From positions 248,001-312,000 of the forward strand of contig NZ_CDBW01000032.1 in the NCBI RefSeq assembly GCF_000820145.1: a stretch of DNA of 64,000 bases, given 5' to 3'. The first letter of the stretch is position 1, and each line of letters begins with the position of its first letter. Positions 44,587 through 53,897 of this stretch are shown one piece after another. The stretch comes from Aeromonas sobria. Lineage in GTDB: Bacteria; Pseudomonadota; Gammaproteobacteria; Enterobacterales; Aeromonadaceae. Both the position numbers and the translations under genes were made by a program. Under the pieces are notes generated by a model that made no database searches, had not been told where the DNA came from, and was given only the letters and a program-made list of their open reading frames with translations.

Positions 44587-45966
44587 TTACGGCGCGGACT
44601 CCTTGACGATCCCCTCGACCCGCACCTGCAGGCTCCCTTGCGCCAGGGTGGTGATGAGCTGGTCGCCACTGTTGACCTGATCGGCGCGACTTATTACTTC
44701 GCCACGCGCGGTGCGGGTGATGGAGTAGCCGCGACCCAGGGTGGCGAGCGGGCTCACCCCATCGAGGCGAGCGGTGAGCATGGCGAGGCGGTGGCTAGCA
44801 AGATCCTGGCGCTTGGCAATCAGGGCATGAAGCCGCTCCTCGGCCAGTTGGTGTCGGCGCTTGCCGGCGGCCAGCAAGCGTTCCGGGCTCTTGCCCTGCA
44901 GGCGCAGCTCAAGATTGGTGAGGCGCCGCTCTCCCTTATGCAACCGCTGGCGCAGCAGCTGCTGTAACCGGGTGGAGAGCTCGTCGAGGCGCTGGGACTG
45001 TTGCTCCAGTCGCCGTTTCGGATCCTGATGGTCGAGCCGCTTTTGCAGCAGAATGAAATCGTGGCGGGCGGCAGTCTGCTGGCGACTCATCGCCTGCAGC
45101 AGTCGCTGCTTGAGGTGGGCAAGGCGCTGGATGCGGGCCTGATTGTCTGGTGCCACCAGCTCGGCGGCAGCCGACGGGGTCGGGGCGCGCAAGTCAGCGG
45201 CAAAGTCGCTGATGGTGACATCCACCTCGTGGCCCACCGCGCTGATAACCGGGATAGCGGAGTGGGCAATGGCGCGGGCCACCGCCTCTTCGTTAAAGCA
45301 CCAGAGATCTTCGAGGGAGCCGCCGCCGCGCCCGACGATCAGCACTTCCACCTCGGCGCGCTGGTTCGCTTTGGCGATCGCCGCGACGATTTGGCTGATG
45401 GCGGCGCTCCCCTGTACCTGGGTTGGGTAGATGAAGACCGGCAGATCCGGTGCGCGCCGTTTGAGCACCGTCAGCATGTCGTGCAGGGCGGCGCCGGTGG
45501 CAGAGGTGATGAGGCCCACCGCCCGCGGTTCACGGGGCAGTGGCCGCTTGCGGCTCTCGTCAAACAGCCCCTCGGCGCCGAGGCGGCGCTTGAGCTCTTC
45601 AAAACGCAGGGCCAACACGCCGTCGCCTGCAGGCTGCATCGACTCGATGATCAGCTGGTAGTCGCCGCGCGGCTCATAGAGAGAGACTCGCGCCTGCACC
45701 AGTACCTGCATGCCATCCTGCGGGCGAAACACCACCCGCCGGTTGTTGCCCTTGAACATGGCGCAGCGCACCTGGGCCCCCAGATCTTTGAGTGAAAAGT
45801 ACCAGTGGCCGGAGCTTGGCATCGCCAGATTGGAGAGCTCGCCGGTCAGCCACACCAGCCCCAGATCCTGCTCCAGGATCATGCGCACGGCGCTGTTGAG
45901 GCGAGTGACGGTAAAGACCTGCTGCTCGCGGCCGTTCGCCGCACTGGATGGGGTAAATCGGTTCAA
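44587..45966 (-). CDS. xseA: exodeoxyribonuclease VII large subunit
   Basis: Degrades single-stranded DNA from both ends together with XseB. 459 residues: N-terminal OB fold (FTVTRLNSAVRMILEQDLGLVWLTGEL), catalytic core (GLITSATGAALHDML; VGRGGGSLEDLWCFNEE) and a long coiled-coil region (about 280-400), then a C-terminal tail. Transcribed in the same direction as guaB, whereas in E. coli the two genes are divergent. Confidence 0.97.
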   Translation of the reverse strand: MNRFTPSSAANGREQQVFTVTRLNSAVRMILEQDLGLVWLTGELSNLAMPSSGHWYFSLKDLGAQVRCAMFKGNNRRVVFRPQDGMQVLVQARVSLYEPRGDYQLIIESMQPAGDGVLALRFEELKRRLGAEGLFDESRKRPLPREPRAVGLITSATGAALHDMLTVLKRRAPDLPVFIYPTQVQGSAAISQIVAAIAKANQRAEVEVLIVGRGGGSLEDLWCFNEEAVARAIAHSAIPVISAVGHEVDVTISDFAADLRAPTPSAAAELVAPDNQARIQRLAHLKQRLLQAMSRQQTAARHDFILLQKRLDHQDPKRRLEQQSQRLDELSTRLQQLLRQRLHKGERRLTNLELRLQGKSPERLLAAGKRRHQLAEERLHALIAKRQDLASHRLAMLTARLDGVSPLATLGRGYSITRTARGEVISRADQVNSGDQLITTLAQGSLQVRVEGIVKESAP

Positions 45967-46243
45967 AGGCGTACCTGTGGTCTGCCGCGGCGGGTCGCCG
46001 TGGGGGAAACAATGGTCGTTATCTTAACCTGAAACAGGGGCGGGGGTTAAGGTGCGTGGGCATGCACTGGGTGCGCTATGTCCTAGGTGCTCGATGTCCC
46101 AGATGCGTCATGTACCAAGCGCAGCATGACGGGGGCATTGGCGATGACCAGCGTTGCCGCTGAGCGTGCAGGGTATTGGCATCCTGTGGCTGATCTCGCA
46201 GTTTGATCAGGATGCCCGTTCCCCAGCTTTATCCCCGAGCTTA
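45967..46243. other. intergenic gap before xseA
   Basis: 277 bp between the start of xseA and the stop of the next gene. It should carry the xseA promoter. I see no gene, tRNA or convincing hairpin in it. Confidence 0.6.
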
Positions 46244-47887
46244 TCAGCGTCGGCGATAGAGACCCGGATCCACCTCTTCGTAGTGGCTGGTCAGGTATTG
46301 ATAGAAGGCGAGATGGGAAGGCGAGCTCGGTTTTTTCAGCTCCTCGCTCACCCGATCCGGCTTGGCGATGATGAACTTCGGGCTCTGGCGCTGGATATCG
46401 GCCAGCACCCGCTCGCGCACGTCATAGGGGGGATTGACGTTGGCAAAGAAGAGGTAGGCAGAAGCCGGCTGGCGATCGGTCCAGAGATAATATTGCGGCT
46501 GGATGCCATCGACCCAGATCTTGTCGCTCGGGCTGGTCTCGGCCTTGATGCGATCGATCCGTACCTGCGCCGCCGGATTGAAGGGGAGACCCTTGAGGGT
46601 CCCCTCCCAGGCGTTGTTGATCATCAGCAGCAGCATGGCCAGCGTCGCCAGCCAGGGGGTGGCACTGCGCACATCCCATGCCCGCCAGAGGGGGATGAGG
46701 ATCAGCACCGGCAGCGCCCAGAGCAGACTGGTACCGAGCACCTCGTTGACCCGCTCGAGGGACCACTCCTTGGTGCTCCAGCCAAAGGCGAGCTGCTGGG
46801 CCAGCAGCCAGCTGGCGGTGAGCACCACCAGCGAGATGCAGAGCAGGCCGATCGCATCTGCCTGCTGTTCGCTACGATCCAGCAATACCGCCAGCGGCAG
46901 CACCGCCAGTTGCAGATAGAGCACGTCGTAGTGATCGAACACATGGCCGGAGACCGAGTTGGCGATCAGGGTGAACAGCACCCCAAACAGGGTCGCCAGC
47001 AGGGCGGGCAGATACCACTCCTGACGACGGCTCAGCATCAGAATGATGAAGGCGGGCAGCAGCATGATGAGGCCGGTGCGCAGCAGGCCGACGGCGCCCA
47101 CCATGGGGGAGAAGCCGTTGCCGTAGCTCCCTTCGAAGAAGATGTCGAAGGCGTAGTATTTGAAGGCCGCCAGCATATCATGCTGCTGGAAGTAGGCATA
47201 AAGCGGGCCGCCAATCAGCGCCAGCCCCAGCAGGCTGGAGATGAGCAGCAGAATGGCGTCACGCCACTTCTCGTGCAGACACCAGTGGCAGAACAACACC
47301 AGATACCAGGCGCCCCAGAAGGCGCCGTTGTTGGTTCGCATCCAGGCGACGATGGCGAAGGTGAGGGCCGCCACCAGCGCGGGCCACCAGCGAAATCCCT
47401 TGTCCAGCAGCAGGGTGATGAAGGCCCACTGGGCGATGAGGGCGAGGTGGAAGGTCCAGTCCTCGGTCATGTTGCCGTAGTAGTAACGGGTGCCGTAAAG
47501 GGCCAGCACCGCCAGCATGGCGCCGAGGCGCGCCTTGAACGAAAGACCGAGCTGGGCAAAGGCTTGCCAGCTGGCCAGCAGTCCGAGCCAGCAGAGCGCC
47601 CACTCCAGCGCCCAGATCCCGACAAATCCCCCCAGTCCATAGCCCAGCGCATCGAGGGCGAAGATCATCGGCCCCTTGATGTCGATCATGTCGCGATAGA
47701 GCACACCCCCTTCGCTCCACATCTTGCCCATCACCGCGAACAGCGAGGCATCAAAGCCCGGCGCCATGGCATGGAAGAGCGGGTTGCGCAGACAGAAGAG
47801 CAGCGCCAGCAGGGCGGTCAGCAGCACGATGGCTGGCTTGATACCCGGGTTGACGCGAGGAGGGGTGAAACGGATGGAGTGATTCAT
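46244..47887 (-). CDS. polytopic membrane protein, GT-C glycosyltransferase-like
   Basis: 547 residues with about 11 membrane helices. The first loop carries acidic residues (APGFDASLFAVMGKMW and YRDMIDIKGPMIFALDALGY), the layout seen in GT-C (family 39-like) enzymes; the last 120 residues (from KGLPFNP) are a soluble domain. Likely role: moving a sugar from a lipid carrier onto a glycan or lipid in the periplasm, but donor and acceptor are unknown. It is not adjacent to the other two such proteins at 28.9-32.0 kb. Confidence 0.75.
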   Translation of the reverse strand: MNHSIRFTPPRVNPGIKPAIVLLTALLALLFCLRNPLFHAMAPGFDASLFAVMGKMWSEGGVLYRDMIDIKGPMIFALDALGYGLGGFVGIWALEWALCWLGLLASWQAFAQLGLSFKARLGAMLAVLALYGTRYYYGNMTEDWTFHLALIAQWAFITLLLDKGFRWWPALVAALTFAIVAWMRTNNGAFWGAWYLVLFCHWCLHEKWRDAILLLISSLLGLALIGGPLYAYFQQHDMLAAFKYYAFDIFFEGSYGNGFSPMVGAVGLLRTGLIMLLPAFIILMLSRRQEWYLPALLATLFGVLFTLIANSVSGHVFDHYDVLYLQLAVLPLAVLLDRSEQQADAIGLLCISLVVLTASWLLAQQLAFGWSTKEWSLERVNEVLGTSLLWALPVLILIPLWRAWDVRSATPWLATLAMLLLMINNAWEGTLKGLPFNPAAQVRIDRIKAETSPSDKIWVDGIQPQYYLWTDRQPASAYLFFANVNPPYDVRERVLADIQRQSPKFIIAKPDRVSEELKKPSSPSHLAFYQYLTSHYEEVDPGLYRRR

Positions 47888-47987
47888 GAAGTCGCCTGTT
47901 CCTGCAGCTGGTCTTGAAAGCGGGCCTATCTTGCCGAGCTAGTGAGTGCGATGCAATGGGGCGGGCCCGTGTGGGGCAAATTTTGTC

Positions 47988-48018
47988 GAAAAAGCCCGGT
48001 TCTTGAAGGGAACCGGGC
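47988..48018 (-). terminator. terminator after the nucleotidase-family gene
   Basis: Minus strand: GCCCGGTTC / GAACCGGGC perfect 9-bp stem, then TTTTTCG. It lies 60 bp beyond the gene's stop. Confidence 0.88.
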
Positions 48019-48077
48019 GCTTGCTGCGGCAATATTGGCCGTCAGGGGCATGTGGCAACAGCCATCCACCTCCTACA

Positions 48078-49724
48078 TCAGCCGATGTACTCAATCAGGG
48101 GCGGCTGCGCTTCCAGCGCTGGCAGGTGGCGAGCCCAGCGGATAAAAGCATCGGCCAGGGTGATGCCGAGCTCCTGATTGTGCTGGGTCAGGGTACGCGC
48201 CAGTGCGGTGTAACCCTCCTTGCCGGAGGCGGTATAGGCGCTCGATACCCCGCGATAGATTTGTTGCGCATCGACAGATTGCCACTGGCCGGGGGCGGGT
48301 TCCCACTCCAGTCGGGTGATGCGCTGACCCTTGGGCCGATCGGCCTGATAGGTGAAGCGCACCCCCGCGGTGTAGGGGAAGCTGCCGTTGCCATTGCCGA
48401 TCACGCCGTTGTTGGTGGCGTTGTCGATGGCATTTTCCATTGCTTCCGCCAGCTCGTGGCCATGCACCCGATAGAGGGTGAGCGGAATGGCAAACGGCAG
48501 CAGGCGACCGGCGATATCCGCTTCGCTCAAGGGGCCCGGCTCCAGCGAGCAGCGCACCCCACCGGCGTTGTGCAGGGCAAAGTCCACTTCACCCACCTGT
48601 TCACGGGCGGCAGTCAGCATGGCGCGGGCCACCAGCGGAGCGAGTTGGCTGCCGTGGGGCAGGGTGGCATCCGGCAGCCGCTGATGGGGCAGTGGCGCCT
48701 CCAGTCGGGTGACGATGCGCTGACTCATGGTTTCAATTTCCGGCCGGTAGCGTTTGGCCAGATGTTGCTCGAGCCCTGCATCCGGCTCGCAGAAGGTGAG
48801 CCCGGCGGGCGGCGTGGCAGCGAACGGCCAGGGCTGCCAGGGGAGCCACTCCAGCTGTCCCTCACTTTGTACGACACGGCCCGCCTCATCGAAGGTGAGC
48901 TCGCATACGCCGAGACAGAGGGCGCTATGGCCTGCGTGTAGAATGGCCACCCCGTTGTTCATCAGGGGATAGCTTCCTTCGCTTGGCAGACCCAGCGGCG
49001 CGAGATCCCCCAGCAGGCTGTGGGTATGGCCGCCGATGATGAGGCTGAGTTCGGGGAAACGCTCGGCCAGCAGCTTGTCCTGATCCAGCCCGAGGTGGCT
49101 CAGCAGCACGATATGCTGGATCCCTTCGCTCTTGATTTCCCGCAGCACCTTGGTGAGTGTGTCGGCTACTGCGTGGAAACGGGTGTGAGGATCCGGGTTG
49201 GCGATGGCAGCCATCTGGGCGAGGGTGATGCCGAGCAGCGCAAAGGGAATCCCGTCGATCACCCGGCGATGCCAGGGCTGATGGGCGTCGTAGAGGTGGG
49301 GGATATCCCACAACCCCAGCGGCGTGTCGGCGGGCTCCTGACTGTTGTCCAGATTGGCGGCCAGCACCGGAAAATCGAGCTGGCGCAAGAACTCCACCAG
49401 CGGGCCGTTGCCCAGATCGAACTCGTGGTTGCCGAGCACCATGGCATCGGGGGCCAGCATGGCGAGCAGGTCGGCGTTGGCGCGCCCTTTGAAGCGGTTG
49501 AAATAGAGCGAGCCCTGAAAGGAGTCACCACCGTGCAGAAACAGAAAGCTCTGGCCGGCCGTTGCGGCCTGGGCACGCAGTTGGGTCAGTCGGGTCAGGA
49601 TCCGGGCATAACCGCCGCACTGGGTACGCCACTGCTCTTCACCGACAGGGGAGAAGCTCATCGGCGCGCCATCGAAGTGGGAGTGGCAATCACTGAAATG
49701 GGCAAGTTGAACCGTAATACTCAT
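48078..49724 (-). CDS. 5'-nucleotidase/metallophosphatase family protein (no leader)
   Basis: 548 residues of the UshA-type family: N-terminal metallophosphoesterase domain with HFSDCHSHFD, GGDSFQGSLYF, GNHEFDLGNG and GGHTH, and a C-terminal 5'-nucleotidase domain (from about 330; NAGGVRCSLEPGPL; LAEAMENAIDN). UshA homologues are normally periplasmic, but MSITVQLAHFSDCHSH at the ATG of 49724 has no signal peptide; this ATG has AAGGAGGAC before it. A longer frame to 49754 (MLIFPLRRTEM) adds no signal either. It is probably cytoplasmic; substrate unknown. Confidence 0.87.
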   Translation of the reverse strand: MSITVQLAHFSDCHSHFDGAPMSFSPVGEEQWRTQCGGYARILTRLTQLRAQAATAGQSFLFLHGGDSFQGSLYFNRFKGRANADLLAMLAPDAMVLGNHEFDLGNGPLVEFLRQLDFPVLAANLDNSQEPADTPLGLWDIPHLYDAHQPWHRRVIDGIPFALLGITLAQMAAIANPDPHTRFHAVADTLTKVLREIKSEGIQHIVLLSHLGLDQDKLLAERFPELSLIIGGHTHSLLGDLAPLGLPSEGSYPLMNNGVAILHAGHSALCLGVCELTFDEAGRVVQSEGQLEWLPWQPWPFAATPPAGLTFCEPDAGLEQHLAKRYRPEIETMSQRIVTRLEAPLPHQRLPDATLPHGSQLAPLVARAMLTAAREQVGEVDFALHNAGGVRCSLEPGPLSEADIAGRLLPFAIPLTLYRVHGHELAEAMENAIDNATNNGVIGNGNGSFPYTAGVRFTYQADRPKGQRITRLEWEPAPGQWQSVDAQQIYRGVSSAYTASGKEGYTALARTLTQHNQELGITLADAFIRWARHLPALEAQPPLIEYIG

Positions 49725-49782
49725 CTCGGTCCTCCTTAGGGGGAAAATGAGCACCGAGTCTACTGCAAAGGGGGGGGAGGAT

Positions 49783-49809
49783 ACCAGCCCGGCAGGATGC
49801 CGGGCTGGT
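49783..49809 (-). terminator. hairpin after dcuC
   Basis: ACCAGCCCGGC / GCCGGGCTGGT perfect 11-bp stem with a five-base loop, just past the dcuC stop. The following bases are C-rich, so termination may be weak. Confidence 0.65.
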
Positions 49810-49815
49810 GAACGA

Positions 49816-51168
49816 TCAGGCGGGTACCATGATCTGGGTGGCGATGATCACCACCAGCAGGCCGACCGCGACCGGCATACTGGTGCGTTTGACCACTTCG
49901 AACGGCGAGAGCTTGCCCATCCCCGCACAGGCGACCACCACCCCGGAGACCGGCGAAATGGTGCGACCCAGGTTGGAGGCTTGCAGCATCGGGATCACCA
50001 GATAGGCCGGGTTGATGCCAAGGCTGCTGGCCAGGTTGGGGATCAGCTCCACGAAGGCGTAGAAGGGGGCATTGCCCGAGCCGGTGGTGAAGGCGGCCAG
50101 AGTGGTGATCACCACCAGAGACAGCATCATGATCGTGCCGCCCGAGCCGAGATCCTGCGCGTGGGTCAGCAGGGTGTCGATAAAGCCGATGGTCATCAGA
50201 CCCTGGGCAAAGACACCGGCACCGACCAGCAGCATGACCACACCGGCGAAGGCATCCGCCATGTGACGCCAGCAGACCTGCAGCCCGTCCAACAGCTCCT
50301 TGCCATTGCGGATGCGGACAAGTTCCAGCAGGCTGGCCAGCACCATGCACATCACTATGATGGTGACGATATCCAGTTGCGGGCCCCATTTGCCGTCAAA
50401 TACCAGCACTCCGATGATGGGAGTAAACGGCAGGATGGCGTAGAAGGCGGGGGCGGTGGTGACCAGATCACCTGGGGCGACCGGCTCATTGTGCTCGCCG
50501 GACTTCTGGTCCAGGTAGCGCTGCCAGAAGAAGTGGGTCACCGCCATACAGGCGATCGCCACCAGCGAGATGGGCAGGGTCAGCTTGAAGGCAAAGTCCA
50601 GCAGCGGCATGTTGGCGGCCTGAGCGGCCATCACCACGTCACCCGAGGTCGGTGCCAGAATGATGGCGGCTGGCGAGGCGCACACGGCCGCAGCCGCGCC
50701 ACGGGAGATCCCCATGTTGACCATCAGCGGGAACAGGGTGGCCATCAGCAGCACGCCGAGGCCGGTAGCGGAGCTCACCGCCAGCGACATGGCGCAGGCC
50801 ACCAGATAGGCAGCCACCAGCAGGATATAGGGGGACTTGATGATGCCCAGCGGTTTGCTGGCCAACTTGACCAGAATGGTGTTGGCGCCGATATGGCTCA
50901 TGTAGCCGGCAAAGCCGCACAGCACCATGATCAGCATCCCCAGTCCACCGCCACGGTCATTGAGCAGGAAGCGGACGTATTCGAAGATATCGGTTGCGAT
51001 ATAACCGGTGCTGACCACCTTGCTCGGTAGTACCGGCTTGCCCATCATGGCGGTGATGACCAGTAGCAGCAAGCCGCCGCTCAGCAGCACCCCGGTCGCG
51101 GAGTATCCTTTGAAAATGGCACGGCCCACCACCAGGGTGACCAGGGTGCCAACGATGAGTTCCAGCAT
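49816..51168 (-). CDS. dcuC: DcuC-like anaerobic C4-dicarboxylate transporter
   Basis: 450 residues, 11-12 hydrophobic segments, matching the DcuC family (opening MLELIVGTLVTLVVGRAI; VCASPAAIILAPTSGDVVMA; AFTTGSGNAPFYAFVELIPN). Exports succinate and takes up fumarate, malate or aspartate during anaerobic growth in E. coli. Monocistronic, with its own upstream region. Confidence 0.9.
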   Translation of the reverse strand: MLELIVGTLVTLVVGRAIFKGYSATGVLLSGGLLLLVITAMMGKPVLPSKVVSTGYIATDIFEYVRFLLNDRGGGLGMLIMVLCGFAGYMSHIGANTILVKLASKPLGIIKSPYILLVAAYLVACAMSLAVSSATGLGVLLMATLFPLMVNMGISRGAAAAVCASPAAIILAPTSGDVVMAAQAANMPLLDFAFKLTLPISLVAIACMAVTHFFWQRYLDQKSGEHNEPVAPGDLVTTAPAFYAILPFTPIIGVLVFDGKWGPQLDIVTIIVMCMVLASLLELVRIRNGKELLDGLQVCWRHMADAFAGVVMLLVGAGVFAQGLMTIGFIDTLLTHAQDLGSGGTIMMLSLVVITTLAAFTTGSGNAPFYAFVELIPNLASSLGINPAYLVIPMLQASNLGRTISPVSGVVVACAGMGKLSPFEVVKRTSMPVAVGLLVVIIATQIMVPA

Positions 51169-51246
51169 ATGTTGCCTTCTGATTGGATGAGAGTGGAGGG
51201 AGTCTATTCCGATAGGGGTAGAGTGGCGACTGGAAACAGGATGTTG

Positions 51247-51262
51247 TGTGAGCTAAATCAAC
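51247..51262 (-). promoter_or_regulatory. possible CRP site upstream of dcuC
   Basis: TGTGA-N6-TCAAC matches 8 of 10 of the CRP consensus half-sites. It is about 80-95 bp upstream of dcuC. No FNR site was found. Confidence 0.33.
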
Positions 51263-51363
51263 GTTTAACCCCATCAACAGAATTAAAGAAAGGTAAAGGT
51301 ACTTTACCCAGCGGGTTTGGCTGCCTACCCTTGCCAGCCTTGGTTGTCTTTTGAGGCTTTTAT

Positions 51364-51828
51364 ATGGCAATTGGTGACTTTATAGGCATTAAACGCTCTA
51401 TTTTCCTGCTTGCGATGCTATTTTCACCTACTTGCGTGTTTGCGGTAACCAATGACGGTTTTCATCAAACCGGCCCTCATCAGGCGGTCGCCATGCGGCG
51501 TCTCATGGCTCCTCACTCTTACGGCGTTCTGGTGGTTGCCGAGGGGAACAGACCCCGTTTTGCCGCGCTGGCATCCAAAACCACGGAAACAAACTGCCTG
51601 GCCCGTCATGCCATCCGGGTAGATGGAGTCGCGCTGCTGGTTACTCCGAGATTCTATGCCAAAGAGGGAAAACGGGGACTTTGCGAGCTGTGGCTCAATG
51701 AGGGGGCAGATCAGGACTTTTTTGCCAACCGCCTTAAAAATGATCATTTTATTCAGATAGATGGTCATGACATCAATGTGAAAAACTATCACCTCGACTG
51801 GCAGCGCATCAGCCGTCATGCTCAATAA
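51364..51828 (+). CDS. small exported protein of unknown family
   Basis: 154 residues: N-terminal signal (SIFLLAMLFSPTCVFA-V) and a mature domain of about 128 residues. Two Cys (ETNCLARH and RGLCELW) could form a disulfide. I do not recognise the family. It is divergent from dcuC and about 180 bp before the DUF922-type gene. A/T-rich leader; ribosome-binding site unclear. Confidence 0.6.
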   Translation: MAIGDFIGIKRSIFLLAMLFSPTCVFAVTNDGFHQTGPHQAVAMRRLMAPHSYGVLVVAEGNRPRFAALASKTTETNCLARHAIRVDGVALLVTPRFYAKEGKRGLCELWLNEGADQDFFANRLKNDHFIQIDGHDINVKNYHLDWQRISRHAQ

Positions 51829-52011
51829 AAATACAGTTTTGGCCTTGTGCCATACTCTGCTCACGCAACCTGTGAGCGTGCTCTGATTTCTGGGCGCATC
51901 ATTGTATTGCGCCGCCTCGTCGTCACACATAGGCTATACCCGTCATCTGTGTGGCGGTGGGTTTCACCAAGGTTGGTACTCCGCCCGTGCAATCAAGGAA
52001 GGTAGTCTGGC

Positions 52012-52608
52012 ATGGTCAGCAAGGTTTATGGAGTAGTGGGGGTCGGGTTGTTGCTGTTGCCCCTGATGAGTCAGGCTCAGCCGAGCCGACCGCAAGTGGT
52101 GCCAGAGTCCCGCATCAATGTCCGTTTTTATGAGGTCAATGCAACCAGCCCTGATCAACTTGCCCGTGCGATTGCCCAGAGTGCTCCCAAGGTGAATGGC
52201 AAACCTGTGCTCGGTAAGGCGAGTTATCAGGTGGATTGGCAGCTGGATACCGAACAGTTGCCGGGACGCTGCCAGCTCAACCAGGTGACGGTGACCACCA
52301 ACGCTACCGTGTTGCTGCCCCGCTGGCGTCAGAGCGCGGACAGTAACGATCCTGCCCGTCAGCGCTGGGGACGGTTGCTTTCCAGCATGTTTGACTACGA
52401 ATCCCGCTTCAAGGAGATGGTGCTGCAGGGGGCCAATCAGGTGGGCGGTGCGATTGCGGCGTTACCGGGCCATGGGGATTGTCAGGCGCTGCGCTATGCT
52501 GCGTGGGCGGCGGGCAGTGGCGAGCTGAACAAGGTCAAGGGACGGCTCGACGGATTCCAGCGTCAGACGGGTTACGGCGAACAGCTAGGGGTGCATTGGC
52601 CCAAGTGA
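52012..52608 (+). CDS. DUF922-like exported protein, protease-type fold
   Basis: 198 residues with a signal peptide (GVGLLLLPLMSQAQA-like, cleaved before QPSR). The mature part follows the DUF922 pattern (predicted secreted zinc protease): FYEVNATSPDQLARAIAQ, GKASYQVDWQLDTE, VTTNATVLLPRW and a C-terminal GDCQALRYAA. Where the family has HExxH, here it reads DYESRFKEM, so the zinc-binding His pair is missing and the protein is probably not an active protease. Start ATG at 52012 with GGAAGG about 14 bp upstream. Confidence 0.72.
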   Translation: MVSKVYGVVGVGLLLLPLMSQAQPSRPQVVPESRINVRFYEVNATSPDQLARAIAQSAPKVNGKPVLGKASYQVDWQLDTEQLPGRCQLNQVTVTTNATVLLPRWRQSADSNDPARQRWGRLLSSMFDYESRFKEMVLQGANQVGGAIAALPGHGDCQALRYAAWAAGSGELNKVKGRLDGFQRQTGYGEQLGVHWPK

Positions 52609-52662
52609 GCCGTGTTTCGAGGCGCTGTTCCTGCCAAACCACCGCGATATAGCAAGAGTGAA

Positions 52663-52712
52663 CCCATAAAACAATGCCAGTCAGTTAAGCCTGACTGGCA
52701 TTGTTTTATGGG
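52663..52712. terminator. very long terminator hairpin
   Basis: A perfect 22-bp stem (CCCATAAAACAATGCCAGTC AG on the left arm) with a six-base loop ends 136 bp before the fadR stop. T- and A-runs lie within the arms, making it usable in both directions. Confidence 0.88.
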
Positions 52713-52848
52713 CTTTTGTCACTCTGTACAGCTGTTGTGGTGAGCAACCGGTGACTTAAAGGTGCTAATCCTCTACACCCGGCAAGGGGAGGTGTGTAAG
52801 AGGAGGCGGGAGTGATCCCGCCTCCTCCTCGATTAGGAGAGCGCAGGA

Positions 52849-53562
52849 TCAGTTGTCACACAAATCACTGGGCATATCCTGCCGCAAGCGGGTCCACAGC
52901 TTGCCAGATTCGATACCGTACTGACGTACTGTCATAAACACGGCATCGTGATCTTTGGTCTCTGCCAGATTCAGTAGAGCCTTATAATAGGCGTCCGCGG
53001 TTTCTCTGGTCTGCTTGTCAGAGAAGTAGTAACTGCCTACCCGGCTATACAATCCCTTGAAACCGTTGAGGATCAAGGCGTAGATCGGGTTACCGGAAGC
53101 AAATGCCAGCTGGTGATGCAGACGATAATCGAACTCGGCATAGGCTTGCGCGTTTTTATCAACCGAGCCGGCACCACGCAGGATCTCTGCTGCCTGCTCC
53201 GGGTTATGACGGATCGCACCCCGAATGAAGATAGTGCAGATATGGGTACGAGCAGAGAGCAACTGTGCGACCAGCTCAGGTACCTTGTCTTGATCCAGAC
53301 GGGCAAGGGTCTCCAGAATATTGAGACCAGAGGTTTCCCAAAAATTGTTTACCTTGGTTGGTTTGCCATGCTGGATGGTCAACCAGCCATCACGGGCCAA
53401 CCGCTGCAACACTTCACGCAACGTAGTGCGAGTCACCCCGATCAACTCGGATAATTCACGCTCGGCGGGCAGAATTGATCCGGGAGGAAAGCGATTGTTC
53501 CAGATGGACTCGATGATGTATTCCTCGGCAAACCCTGCTGGGCTCTGCGCTTTTATGACCAT
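52849..53562 (-). CDS. fadR: FadR, fatty-acid-responsive regulator
   Basis: GntR-family regulator that represses fatty-acid degradation genes and activates synthesis genes, releasing DNA on binding long-chain acyl-CoA. 237 residues: winged HTH near 10-75 ([38 protein letters not shown]) and a helical FCD-type acyl-CoA domain (about 85-230). Divergent from nhaB, as in E. coli. Start ATG at 53562. Confidence 0.95.
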   Translation of the reverse strand: MVIKAQSPAGFAEEYIIESIWNNRFPPGSILPAERELSELIGVTRTTLREVLQRLARDGWLTIQHGKPTKVNNFWETSGLNILETLARLDQDKVPELVAQLLSARTHICTIFIRGAIRHNPEQAAEILRGAGSVDKNAQAYAEFDYRLHHQLAFASGNPIYALILNGFKGLYSRVGSYYFSDKQTRETADAYYKALLNLAETKDHDAVFMTVRQYGIESGKLWTRLRQDMPSDLCDN

Positions 53563-53897
53563 GGATTAACTCTGTTGTAGTACGCAAAAAGGCGGCTGAA
53601 TCATATCAAAGCAAGGAAGTGTGGCAAGTATAAGGTCAGTCCTCTGCTCACATATGCCAAATATAGTGTGATGGCAGTGCTGTTTATCCCATAACAGAAG
53701 CCAGATGACCCCGCCCTGCGGTGGTCGCAAAACAACCACATGAAGAAATATTCATCCACTATTATTTATAAACAGCCCCTTTTTTGATTAAAATCACGAG
53801 GAATCAGATAGATAAAAGCCAATATCGAGCGGAACAGGCGACACTATCCTTCACTGCATAGAAGCAGATCCTAACAACAGAGTTGAGACCCATCATC
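53563..53897. other. fadR-nhaB divergent intergenic region
   Basis: 335 bp, AT-rich (especially 53750-53810). It should hold the promoters of both genes. I could not define operators. Confidence 0.6.

Noticed and set aside
46154..47917. 587-codon plus-strand frame
   Set aside because: Antisense to the GT-C-like gene; Gln/His/Gly-rich composition typical of shadow frames.
51424..51930. 168-codon minus-strand frame
   Set aside because: Antisense to the exported protein at 51364-51828, which has a signal peptide and better start.
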